A DNA stretch of 64,000 nt from Prostheceraeus crozeri. Lineage: Eukaryota > Platyhelminthes > Polycladida > Euryleptidae. A model generated the notes under the pieces. That model ran no database searches and was not told where the DNA came from. It was given only the letters and a program-made list of their open reading frames with translations. The position numbers and the translations under genes are program-made. Positions 45,190 to 55,763 of this stretch are shown in pieces; within the stretch, counting starts at the first letter, position 1, and every line of letters starts with the position of its first letter. The stretch lies in the NCBI GenBank assembly GCA_907163375.1, contig CAJQUW010001730.1, forward strand, positions 1-64,000, in the 5' to 3' direction.

Positions 45190-46655
45190 CGCCTGCTACT
45201 TTTTTAATATTGATCGGAAGGGCCAACATTATGGAGACAACTTGTGCGCAATGATCTGAATTCTTCGAATCTGAAGGAAATTTGGCAATCGAAGCACTTT
45301 GCTGGAACTCACATTAATCCGCAAGCGACGCACGACTTTTTTCCTATCTCTGTAAGGTATTAGGAATTCCCTTTTGCCCACTTAATAAGTTCCTCGATGT
45401 GCCGTCGATTTCGTATTTATCACACTTCTAGCAAACCGAAGCAGATAAACAAAATATTTAATTCTGTGGCTCGGACAGTAATTTAAGGATCATATAAATA
45501 ACGGCAACGATTGTATTCAGGACATGATCAACCAATTCCGTAAAACTTGCAATGGAAATATATGTACCACTTCTGCAAAATCAGTATTGTAAAAAATGCG
45601 TCGATAAGACAGTGACAATCAGCGCCGTCTTCTCCGTACCTGCGAGTCCTTCGGCGCATCCTCAAAAATTATTTACCAACATTTATAAAAATGAAAAGTG
45701 TCATTATTCCTTTAAATTCGATAGCTTCTCCTGATAGCTGTGCACAGCTTTACGTCTCAAAATCAGAAGCTCAACCTCAACAGTGAACAGTTTTGCAGCA
45801 CGTGCTTAAATCACAGCTGCTTTCTTCGATCAATTAGACACACAAGCTGGTCGTGTAATCAGACGGAGCACTGATGTTCAGACAGCGAAAGAGATTTGTG
45901 TGCGTGTGAGGCAGTAAGCGCACGCGCCCGCGCCAATATTGGCTTTCCCGACAGACATAATGCTTTGCCTTCTCCAATTTTTGCAATGATTCTTGATCGA
46001 GGCGCGGTGCATAAATATAGTAAGGGAAGCGCAACACAATTGTTCCTAGCTTCGCGTAATGTGAGAGAAGCCAATACGTCAACAGTGGCAGATGGATGAC
46101 GTTCAGACAAGACTGCGATCAGATGATGAGCGTTCTCCAATGAAAGCAGAGTAATGCATCTGACTCGAACACCCAGATTCGGTAGAATTCCATAATTTGT
46201 TTTTACGTGATTGATGTGACACTATGTTTAGTACTGCAGATGAGATCATAACCACGCCTTTCGTCCGAAGGGAATATACTGAAAAGATGGCAGTCGTCAA
46301 GCAAGGTAGGCCAACACCTGATATAAAATTGAATGTACTCACAGAGAAAGAAATACACAAGACATTTTAATGCATCAAAATTTCAAACATGTGAGCGGCT
46401 GACCGGCCGTGAGAAGTACAAGAAACTGTTGACCTTGCCTCCTTTTTTCTCGAGAAAATGTGGTCTGGACAGATAGGGGATATAGTGATCTCAGCTCCTT
46501 GAGTAAGGCGGTTAAGCGACATGAGCAATCACTTCTCATATGCACTTTCACTTGGCCTTAAAAAATGTTCGGGAAATTGTTATTAAAAATTCAGCTTTTA
46601 TGAAAATTGATGTTGTAACATAAAAGTGTTTGGTATAGAAATAGTATTCCAATGC
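45190..46655 (+). repeat. Composite dispersed repeat with both modules
   Basis: Positions 45190-45440 match 4005-4260 and positions 45620-46655 match 13960-15024, so this is the only one of the three loci holding both modules in order. The second module is nearly identical to its partner over 300 bp. No terminal repeats were found. The region contains short ORFs that are not conserved between copies. Confidence 0.65.
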
Positions 46656-48260
46656 CACTGGTGACAACCTAGGGTTAATCATGCAGCAATTTACAGCGTC
46701 ATTATTTACGTCTGAAAGAATTTTTAATTAAAATCTATGTTGTGAAAGTCTGGGGGATTCGATCCGTCTACCAACTCTAGTGATATTGCTATTGTTCAGT
46801 TGCTCTTTGCTTCAGACGAATTTATTCATGGATGGGACAGGTTAGCCCTTGTGAACTAACCGCTCTGATCTGCAGTGCTGGCATAAAACACGAATTGACA
46901 ATCTCAATGCATTTTTGGTTAATTTCAAGGCATTGAGTTGCACAAGAGAAATTTTCGTCTTTCTGAAATGCTGATCAGAACTTACCGGAAACAATAGGTC
47001 TGCGCAGATGAGGGTGTTGAGAAGCGAAATCTTCCACCGGGATGTCTGAAAGAAAAGCAATTTCGTAAATCCCTCGGACAAGACACAATCTCTAATGAAA
47101 TGGTGATCACATCACATGCTGTTCAGAGGAGCAGCACAGAAGATTGTATTTCATCCCTTTGGCTAGCGTTCCTCTGAGAAACATCCTAAGATCCCTCTAG
47201 GGATTTGAATTATCGGCAAACTGGCGGTAATCATGGGAATATTCTGCCAAGATCCATCGAGCACCTAGATGTTCACGGGACAAATTACTCGCTAGTTCAC
47301 AGATTGTCTAAGTCTCTAGAAGGCCGCCAACGGACATCTACAAGGTTTCCCAGGGGGTCACATCCCTATACCGTCAACTAGAAACAGTTGGATCCATAAA
47401 CTAATGTTAGTGAGGCAGAGCCGTGTTTGACGCTGTGTGGTATTGCGGTGGAACATCGCACAAGCGATGACGTAATTGCAATACATATGTGGAGCGGAGT
47501 AGAGAATGTGACAGGTTCTGTACATACAGTTGATTAAATTTAAATGCAACCGGACAATTTTGCACTTAATATGTCACAACGTAAACATTTTCACATTCTA
47601 CGTTCCTCTTAATAAGTTGAAGAAATCGCAAGAAGAACGTTGACTCAAGCTGTTGCCATTGGTTACTCAAAATAGATCCTGGACTTTTAAAAAGACTTTA
47701 GACGATTTCTACTTATTAAGAGGAACTGAAGATACTGAAATACATTAGGAACTGCCTAATGAAAATATGTCTGGCTGCATTTTAACATTTATTATTTTGT
47801 AATGGCGGCAAAACATTTGTGGAATCGCTAGATTTTTTCGTGCGGCATGTTCGGCCGCTTCTTACTTAAACCAATTAGTATTTGCAATATATTCTATAAC
47901 TAGAGGCATGTCAGGGCAAAATACATTTCGGCAGGAAGAGAGATGTCCAATTGAGTTGATTTCCTGTTGTGGAATTACGCAAAGTTGGCTAAAATTCGGA
48001 TATTTTTCGGTGACGGAGGATTTCCTAGAATGAGAAGGATTTGATTCATTTGTCTACCGTCAGGTTAACTCATGTCTGCTGTCTTCTCGCTTATCAATTA
48101 ATAATTTGAATCAACAGCATTCTAAGAAGAATGCACAGACACAGAAAATAATGTCTGCATTTGTAATATCATTTGACTTGCTTCTGCCCAATTTTGTGTG
48201 TAGTCCTATTTATTGAGAGAGACTGAACATGCACGTCTGTCACGTTCTGCCGCGTGACTT
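46656..48260. other. Non-coding stretch
   Basis: No supported exon or element, although it lies inside the inferred long intron of the coiled-coil gene. Confidence 0.3.
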
Positions 48261-48269
48261 GCATTACCC

Positions 48270-49554
48270 AAAATCTTTGCTACTGTCTTTGCTGTTGTTG
48301 CCCAATTACCCTGCTGTTATTCGTGACTGAGTAGATTAAATAAGCTGAAACTTGAACTGATGGAAGTTCACATTCACTACAAGTTTTGATGTACAAAGTT
48401 GGTCATTCCGTGAAGTTCCCACTGAGATTCAGGCGATTGCTTTTTTTGCATTTTTTCAAGCAGAGATTTTCCAAACAACTTAATGCGGTAATTGTCAATT
48501 GAGCGACCTGCTTGGATGAATGAGAAAATCAATCTTGCTTAGTCATCAAAGTGAATGATCGTATTCTTCATCCGTCTTCATCGGACTCGTCTGTTGAGAG
48601 ACTTCATTCCTCCAGCAAATTGGCAGCGAATTCATGTCACTCAGTCATGACTTTTCGATATTCGTCAGTCGGCTGCTTCAAGATGACCTCGTGGCTGGAC
48701 GAGCTGAAAAGTCCATCGCTGGTCCAACGTCGTTGGCGCCGTGAGTGCAACTAATCCTTCAGCCAGAAGCCAACGGACGTTAAGACAATAAAGAATCCGT
48801 TCGCCGATCCGCCTACGAACTTTACGTTCCCATGAGAACACTTGTCCGTTACTTTCCCGAAAGGCCGCGATAGTCGACACGCCGTGCCGGTCTGGAGCGT
48901 AACCTCAGCCACCTGGACATCATTTGAATTCTGCACGAGTGTGGCTTTCGTCATTATCGTCATTATGAACGAGGCCGATCACGAAGCACGTTCGCGACAG
49001 ACATTGTAGAGATGCTATAGGAAGACCCAAAGATATTGAACAACATCATCTTCTCGGATGAGGCGCACATCTTACTTAATGGCTGCATGACTACATGGAA
49101 CTCGCGCTATTGAGACCTCGAGAGCCCGACTTTCATGTCGAAGTCCGTTTGCACAGCCCCCGTGTCTCCACCTGGCTGCCATTTGATCGCAAGGGATCAT
49201 TGGTCCCTTCTTCTTCAAGGATGAACGCGGTGACCGCCCTGTGCGATTGTTGGAGACATAATTCTAACCGACGATCCTGCACCAACAGGAAGTCATTGCC
49301 GGCGACCTGTGTTTCATGCCAGACGGTGCTCCACGGCACATCGAACGCAACGTGAGCACGTGGATGCAGCAGAATTTCGCCGAGCACGAAGCAAGTGCCT
49401 GAATCTCAGTGGGAATTTCACGGAATGACAAACTTTTTACACAAAAAATTAAAGTTAACGGAAACTTTCGTCACTTCAAGTTTCAGCTTATTTAATCCAC
49501 TCAGTTACGAGTAACAGCAATTCGTTAACAGAGAGATCTTTATGGACCACCCGG
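48270..49554 (+). mobile_element. Mariner-type element relic with long inverted repeats
   Basis: Sequence 49399-49532 (from GCCTGAATCTCAGTGGGAA outward) is the inverse of 48303-48440 (ending CCCACTGAGATTCAGGC). Further landmarks include GATTAAATAAGCTGAAACTT in both arms. This gives inverted repeats of at least 135 bp around a transposase relic. The right end appears to be CCGGGTGGTCCATAAAGAT in inverse sense, followed by TA at 49555-49556. The left end is degraded and its position is approximate. The element sits in the inferred intron between 49685 and 40206. Confidence 0.65.
48640..49400 (+). pseudogene. Mariner/IS630-type DDE transposase pseudogene
   Basis: Fragments in different frames follow transposase order. 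Near 48700 VAGRAEKSIAGPTSL resembles the segment after the paired HTH domain. At 49040-49140 IIFSDEAHILLNG and WNSRYWDLESPTFHVEV cover the first catalytic aspartate. At 49140-49220 VRLHSPRVSTWLPFDRKG leads into the central beta strand, and near 49290-49380 come pieces of the region with the second aspartate, where the frame changes repeatedly. Several frameshifts and stops are present. It is diverged from the mariner at 59696. Confidence 0.6.
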
Positions 49555-49685
49555 TAAATTGTCTTGTGATGGTCCATTAAAACTTCAAAATCTTGAAGGA
49601 GGGTCCTCATCTTTTAAATAAATGTTCATATTTTCTAGAGCCTACCGTAATTGCACAATCAACACTATACTGTAATCCCACTTAC

Positions 49686-50183
49686 TTTGAAGACGTTCCA
49701 GCGTTGTCTGAAGTTCCAGGTTGGTTTCCTCCAGTCTTCTCAGTTTTGCCTTCTCAGTCCTCTCGTCTTTCTGCAGACGTTCCAGCGTTGTCTGAAGTTC
49801 CAGGTTGGTTTCCTCCAGTCTTCTCAGTTTTGCATTCTCAGTCCTCTCGTCTTTCTGCAGACGTTCCAGCGTTGTCTGAAGTTCCAGGTTGGTTTCCTCC
49901 AGTCTTCTCAGTTTTGCCTTCTCAGTCCTCTCGTCTTTCTGCAGACGTTCCAGCGTTGTCTGAAGTTCCAGGTTGGTTTCCTCCAGTCTTCTCAGTTTTG
50001 CATTCTCTGTCTTCAGAGATGTTTCAAGACTACCAACTTTCCTTTCCAATTCCATATTTTCTGATGTTAAAGTTGTCAAATGGTTTTGGGCTGCAGTTTA
50101 TGATTTCTCCAGCGATTCATATTGGGACTGCAGTTTTGAATATTTCTCTTTCAGACCGGTCAACAGGTCGTCGGCAGTTTTAT
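49686..50183 (-). CDS. Coiled-coil exon with four 28-residue repeats; contains in-frame TAA
   Basis: The exon lies between a good acceptor (GGCCTTCGTTTCAG, ending at 50184) and a consensus donor (AAA|GTAAGT at 49685-49680). It is 498 bp, entering in phase 2 and leaving in phase 1. It begins KTADDLLTGLKEKYSKLQSQ and, after a TAA at 50100-50098, continues in the same frame (HLTTLTSENMELERKVGSLE) into four tandem copies of a 28-residue unit of the type LRRLEETNLELQTTLERLQ plus KDERTE(K/N)AK. Leucines at positions 1, 4, 11, 15 and 18, with Asn at 8, give a clean heptad pattern: a parallel dimeric coiled coil of exactly four heptads per unit. The stop is probably a C-to-T change of a Gln codon. 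An acceptor-like CTGCAG 8-10 nt after it (50096-50091) would splice in frame past the stop. Functional or null is therefore open. Confidence 0.7.
49691..50026 (-). repeat. 84-bp in-frame tandem repeat, four copies
   Basis: Unit starts (AGACGTTCCAG on the plus strand) recur every 84 bp from 49691. Alternate units read TEKAK and TENAK, so the present array looks like a duplicated dimer (168 bp). Units are otherwise almost identical, pointing to recent expansion. Confidence 0.9.
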
Positions 50184-50190
50184 CTGAAAC

Positions 50191-51036
50191 GAAGGCCAAT
50201 GTTCATGTAAGTCTATCTTAAGTGTTTTGAAATGATTTTATGATGAAAAAGAAATCATAGCTGTTAAAAATGATATAAAACTGACGACGAATGGAGACAG
50301 ATATTGAAAAGAATAAACAGAAGAGAGATTTCTCACTTCAGATGAATAAGACATTTATTCATTTCTTTGATCTTTCCTTCAAACTCATTATTGATGTAAA
50401 GGAATGGTTTTGAAAACGCGAATTTTGCCTCCTCATCCCTGCTGATCTCCCAAACAACTGCAACAATTTTGCCAAATCACGCATCTTATCAATTGAATTA
50501 TAATTGAAAGGGGATTCAGAAAAATCTCCTCAAAATCACTATTTGAAATGCAAAATGACTACAAAAACTAATAAACCACACACTAATCGAAAGATCGGGT
50601 CAAGGTGTTAATGAAATTCACTTCATTGTCATTAGATGAAGACAAAGGTCAAATAATTCAATCGTTTTAGTTCAACTCAAATCGCACTGAAATTCATTTT
50701 CTGAAATACGGTTGGTGGTCTTATACAAATGTTAATAATTGCTTTCCCATATTTCACCTGTTTCACTGACGAATAAAAAACAATATGATTCTGAAATTTT
50801 CAAAAATTGCTGTTCAGATGCAGAACTAAAAAGAACAAAAATAATGGAAAAATATTTTGAATTTGAATTTCATGTTTCAAACATGCATGCATAATAAGCA
50901 GACAATTTCAAATTGAAAAACTTTGCATTTGTGAATATTTCTATGATACTAGGAAGAATGCTAGATGTAATATCAACTTATTTCATCACGAATTGATGCC
51001 GAAATCAACCAAAATATTCCAAACATTCAAATTCTA
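50191..51036. other. Intronic non-coding stretch
   Basis: No feature beyond AT-rich sequence between the coiled-coil exon and the Tc1 element. Confidence 0.35.
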
Positions 51037-52420
51037 CAGTACGCGACAGCGAGTTTGCATAAAAGATGAAAATGGTACATTTTCAATCACTCGTTTATTA
51101 TTGTCATCAAATCATCATTTATTGAAACTGGTGAACATTTCATGATGAAACTAACAAAAATTGTTCTAGAATTACTTTAAAAGCATCTCATTTGCAGGGT
51201 TCATCAGAATTTTGTGTGATGTCCTTTGGACTTCACCACAGCGTCAATTCTCTTTGGCATCGACGCTACGAGATTTTGGCATATTTCTTTTAAGTCAGGG
51301 TCATGGGTCTTGAGAAAGCTTTTGATGATGTCACTTTTACTTCTGGCCTGGTATTTGCGCAGGCGATTCTTGGCAATGGCCCAAAGCTTCTCTATCGGAT
51401 TCAAATCCGGTGAAGAAGGCGGCCACCTCAACAGATGGATACCTTTTCCGTTGAAATGTGCAATTGATTTCTTGGACACATGACAAGGTGCATTGCCTTG
51501 TTGGAAAATTCCATTACCGTCAGGAAATGTTTCACTCAGTTGTTGAACGAGTCTTCCGTCGACGATAAGCTCGATGTATTTGTCACTGTCAAGACGTCCG
51601 TCGACGACATGAACTCACCCAGTCCCATACCACGAGAAACAACTCCAGAACATCACTGTAGGGTGCTTCACTGAAGTCTTGAAGTGCTCCTCAGACAATG
51701 GATAACCGTCTACAACACGTACGAAGGGAGGACACCCATCATTGGCTTCAAATATGGTTTCATCTGACCACAAAACATTCTTCCATTGGTCAACGGTCCA
51801 CGACTCGTGCTCCAGAGCCCATGCGTATCTCTTCTCAATGTTCAATGGCGAAAGATATGGTTTATTCTGGGGTGTTCTGACGGAGCAGCAAGCCTCGTGG
51901 AGGGCTCTTTGAATTATGCGAAGGCTGAAGTCCTCAGCAGACTCTCCCATGGCCTCGTGAATATCAGCTGCTGTGGATCTTGGCGATTTCACAACCAGTG
52001 ATCGAAGATGTCACAGGTCTCTCTCACAGAATTTCTTATTCTGTCCACCGCAATTTTCATATCGGGTTTTGTCTCCGCCACTTTCTTCATATCGTTTAAT
52101 AATTCTCGAGACAGTTGATTGATTCACTCCAATATCAGCGGCTATTTCATCATGAGTTTTTGACGTGTGGCTGTATAGAGTGATATCTTGTGATCGTCTT
52201 TCGTTGCGCTCACTCATTGTGATTGTGTCCTAATAGCGGAGTGTCTATGTGCTTTGTTCGAGTTTGAATTTTAAATAATAGATATCTATTATTTCTAGAC
52301 GATCATTCATCAACATGTAATCAAATGAAGTCATTTGAAATATATCTTGTGTCATAGATAGCTGATGAGACAAGTTTAATGCTTTGTATCATCTTCATGC
52401 AAACTCGCTGTCGAGTACTG
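51037..52420 (-). mobile_element. Complete Tc1-like transposon (1384 bp)
   Basis: The terminal inverted repeats begin CAGTAC(G/T)CGACAGCGAG and extend through TTTGCAT with one difference in the first 24 bp. Both ends are flanked by TA (51035-51036 and 52421-52422), the Tc1/mariner target. The transposase lies between them on the minus strand. The element is inserted in the intron between exons 55169 and 50183 of the coiled-coil gene, in the same orientation as that gene. Confidence 0.9.
51204..52217 (-). pseudogene. Tc1-like transposase, full length with two in-frame TGA codons
   Basis: One frame of 338 codons runs from an ATG at 52217 to a stop at 51204, the normal Tc1 transposase length. 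It is interrupted by TGA at 52013-52011 and 51617-51615 with no frameshift. The N-terminal helix-turn-helix reads THDEIAADIGVNQSTVSRII. The catalytic domain shows the first aspartate in LWSDETIF and the glutamate in SPDLNPIEKLW. The second aspartate is replaced: QQGNAPCHVSKKS has Gly where the family has Asp. Both TGA codons would be explained by C-to-T change in CGA (a CpG site). The enzyme is inactive on two counts, yet the frame is otherwise preserved, so decay is recent. Confidence 0.9.
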
Positions 52421-52422
52421 TA

Positions 52423-53215
52423 AAATAGATCTCACGTCAAAAGTATTGTGCCAAATCTACATTCCTTCAGTCTGAAGTTGCATGATACATACAAAGTAAG
52501 CAATTAGGAAGCTGGTGGTCATAGCTTGCCTGGTTTAAAAATTATTCAAAACTTCGCCGGGGATGAGAAAAACGCTGCACAATGGGGCGAGGATTAATGA
52601 ACATCTCCTTTGTGTGAAATAAATTGAAAACATTTGTTCGGCCATATGAATAAAACTCAATTTCATAATCACAGAATGTTGATTATTGCATACATGTATA
52701 TACAGGTCGGCATCTGTGTTATGGCTCTTTGACAAGTCTGCACGTGCACTTTAGCCGCGTGACAGCAAAAAAACTATACACAGCAGTGGTGCACTGCACA
52801 TGAGAATAGAAAAATATGAAATTTCACTTCGCATTATTAAGATTTCCTTTTGATATTATCTCTCATGCTGATTCCTAATTTGCTATGGTTTTTATAAAGC
52901 CAACAACAGGTGTTACAGGGTGCGCAGTTAAAATGATTTCACACATTGACTTTTATAAACATCCTGATTGAGAGATTATGCAAGACTGGAATTATCAATA
53001 AGAGCTTTCAATGAAAATCATCACAAACACAAGAAAATGGCAGTTGAATCCAATTGTTTAATGACTATCATTTTCTGCGTTTCTGTGCGTTATTGTGATG
53101 GAATACATGTAGCTGTGAGAGTAGTCTGTGGGATTGCGCGTTATTATGATAAAATCTCTGTTGGAGTTTGAGGGCTGCTAGTTATTGTGATTAACAACTG
53201 CTGAAGTACGCAAAA
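52423..53215. other. Intronic non-coding stretch with weak GTTATTGTGAT repeats
   Basis: Near 53085-53210 the word GTTATTGTGATGGA and relatives recur loosely about every 60-70 bp, resembling the sequence after the 32-bp array at 54360. No exon is evident. Confidence 0.3.
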
Positions 53216-53245
53216 ATCATAAATACGACAGTCTGCCGGTCTGTA

Positions 53246-54163
53246 CACTGTAAATCGCTCAATACCAATCACATACGAAGGATGCATACCAAAATATTTT
53301 TTGGCATGTTTCTGTATTCTCTTGGTATATACTTGTATGCTTTTCGCATGTTATTTCAAATGTGGTCTGCTTTGCATACTAAAGCCATACCAGCACAATG
53401 TTAAAAGAAAGCATAAATTATGTCCAAAGTATGTTGATTTAAGGCCTTTTGTCAATAAAGATCACACTAATGTTACTACTGTTCTGTAAGTAGTGAGATT
53501 CAACCATTGAGAGTATTCAACCATCAACAAGTATGACTTATGTAATTTTGAAATCAAGCATATTATCAATCCGAAATAAAAACACATTATAATTCATGAA
53601 CGCAAAAAGAGTTTTGTTTGAGATATATAAGTCAACGTGGTTACACAAAAGATATCGTTTGAATGAATTGATATTTATCAGCTTGGTTCATAAGGTAGAG
53701 CTAACTAAACGTCCTGTGAACGTTGCTAGACAAGGAGCGACGACGTCAATCTCGTGGAACGTAAAATTCACAATAAATCTAATCTAGTCAAATATCACTC
53801 TATCAAACAAAAAATATTCACGACTGGTATTACCGAAAAAAGTAATTTGAGAGTAGTATGTAGTACATACATTTTTTTGCAATGTGACTAAAAGCTGCTC
53901 ATACGAAACACATACCAGAGGCATACGAATAAGGATAATTTGCATCGGGTCCCGTATATAAAACATACTAACAACTCGTATTTCAGTGTAAAACAGCCAA
54001 TCACAGATAGAATAGTTCGTATCGCTACATACTAATCACATGCGAAAGTAAGTGAGATGTGGTATGAAAACATACGAGAATCTCGTATTAGATGCTGGTT
54101 TCAAATTGTATGTAATTTTGGTATATGTCTGTATGTAATTTTCGTATCTAGCGATTCACTGTG
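53246..54163. mobile_element. Non-autonomous DNA transposon, CACTGTAAATCGCT ends, complete copy
   Basis: The left end is CACTGTAAATCGCT. The right end is its inverse with two substitutions (AGCGATTCACTGTG). TA flanks both sides (53244-53245 and 54164-54165). The 918-bp body has no transposase. Subterminal ACATACGAAGG and CATACGAAA words are repeated in both orientations. The two flanks fit together as one 32-bp minisatellite unit, which shows insertion into that array. Partial relatives lie at 58028 and 59149. Superfamily uncertain. Confidence 0.82.
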
Positions 54164-54165
54164 TA

Positions 54166-54357
54166 GCATCGCAAATATGGCAGTCTGAGAATCTGTAGTA
54201 TCGTAAATACGGCAGTCTGCGGATCTGTGGTATCGCAAATACGGCAGTCTGCGGATCTGTAGTATCGCAAACACGGCAGTCTGCGGATCTGTAGTATCGC
54301 AAATACGGCAGTCTGCGGATCTGTAGTATCGTAAATACGGCAGTCTGTGGAGCTGCG
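54166..54357. repeat. 32-bp minisatellite, six units
   Basis: The unit is GTATCGCAAATACGGCAGTC plus TGCGGATCTGTA. Six units lie to the right of the 918-bp transposon. One diverged unit (ATAAATACGACAGTCTGCCG..) lies directly to its left at about 53218-53245. The minus-strand ORF across it is a repeat artefact. Confidence 0.9.
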
Positions 54358-55115
54358 TGCTATTGTTATATGATGAAATAGCTGCCCTGGTGAGTCTGCG
54401 TAGCTGAACATTATTATGGTGAAATAGCTGTGGGAATACACGGGGCTAAAAGCTGTGACTTTGTGCATCCATGTGAATATAAGTTAATCAAGCCGTTGAA
54501 TCACTGCTTAAAATCAGATTTTTCAAAAATAAGTTGCAATCAAATAATTGCAATTACACGTGTGTATTGTAGCAATCAAATAATTGCAATTAATGTGTGT
54601 CATCAATCAATTGATTTATTACATAGCATCACCATTCGAATAGACAAATTCTTGATTTTGAATTCTTTACTTTGATATTTCACTTGAACGAATTAGGCTA
54701 CATTGGCCTACATACTTGACAAGTCGAATAATAGCTTATCACTTTGGATAGTGACTTGAGTAGACCCATTACATGAACTGCATATAACTATCTTCTTAAT
54801 TGAATGTAAAATTGATAAATTGAATTACAGACTAAAGTTCATCCATCATGATTAGTGACAATCAATGATTGAAACAAGTGAATGAATAATCACACGCGTC
54901 TCGTTGACAGAACACAAAGTAGAGTTTTAGAAGTTGTGATAAAAGTAAAAGAATCATGAAAGCTATCAGTTTGTGAATAAGAGATGTTTAGCAAGTTTAG
55001 CATCTAAATAAATCACTGAACGGTTTGTCTTGCATGATGGTGAGTGATGACGGCATTAACAGTAAAACAGTGAATGAAATACCTCCCCCATTACAAATCA
55101 ATCAATCAAATGCAA
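54358..55115. other. Intronic non-coding stretch
   Basis: No additional exon seen. Confidence 0.3.
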
Positions 55116-55168
55116 TTAATTTTTGATGACCCTGCTTAAAAGACTAGAATTCATAAATCGAAGCTCAC

Positions 55169-55763
55169 CTTTCGCAGTTGGATTCTCCATCGCCTTCAGT
55201 GTCAGAGAGCGCAGCTGGCAGCATTCAATATTTAGGCGCTGGCATTCGTCTTGCTGCTCCTGTACCTGCCTTCGACAACCCTCACATGTGTAAACAATCC
55301 TTGATAATTCTTGACGACTGATTCCTGAAACCTCCGCCAGATAAGCAGTCAAGTCTTGGAAATTGAGATCCGTTTTCCCTTCATCTACACATCTACGGTA
55401 GGTGTGAGCACCGATGGTCACTTGCAGCTCAGGTCTGCTCACCTTTAACTTCCTTGTGGAATCCAACAATTGATCTGAATGAAGGGTTCTCTCCTTGCAC
55501 TTCAGAACTAAGTCCTCATTCTCCAGCTGCTTCTCATGGGAAACAACTGCTCCGTCAGGAACAGATAACGCTTTCTGAGAGCCTTTCTGATTTTCTTCAT
55601 CGCAGTGATCACTGCGTTCTGAGGGATTCCCAATTGCCTGCGGGTTTTCATTGCTATTCATTTTGCCGCTTTTTGTCAGATATTGTAGGTGCTCAGTGGC
55701 AATCATACTACAAGAACTAACAATGACCGGCAAAATAGATTTTGTAGGATAAATGTCTGTCAA
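55169..55763 (-). CDS. First visible exon of the coiled-coil gene
   Basis: The open frame runs from about 55763 to a donor (AAAG|GTGAGC; last exon base 55169) and leaves in phase 1, matching the phase-2 entry of the exon at 50183. Candidate starts are ATG at 55706 or 55661. TTGTTAGTTCTTGTAG just before the first ATG could instead be an acceptor, so the 5' edge is uncertain. The protein begins with a low-complexity polar segment (NSNENPQAIGNPSERSDHCD), then a charged helical stretch (EKQLENEDLVLKCKERTL), then DLNFQDLTAYLAEVSGISRQ and a cysteine-containing helix (VYTCEGCRRQVQEQQDECQR). The end suggests entry into the coiled coil encoded by the next exon. Family not recognised; a scaffold or adaptor role is conceivable but not shown. 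Confidence 0.62.

Noticed and set aside
46740-46790. GGATTCGATCC, a B-box-like word that might mark a tRNA
   Set aside because: No A box at the right distance and no cloverleaf pairing.
49593-50210. A 205-residue plus-strand ORF with repeated VPGWFPPVFSVL peptides
   Set aside because: It is the antisense shadow of the coiled-coil exon; the 84-bp repeat keeps the opposite strand open too. Splice sites and heptads support the minus strand.
23478-52217. Alternative genetic code or stop-codon readthrough, because the piggyBac, Tc1 and coiled-coil frames contain in-frame stops
   Set aside because: All three stop codons are involved (TAG, TAA, TGA), the SLC22 gene ends normally at TAA, and the Tc1 also lost a catalytic residue. 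Ordinary pseudogene decay explains it.
54148-54468. 106-residue minus ORF with repeated DPQTAVFAILQ peptides
   Set aside because: It is a translation of the 32-bp minisatellite.
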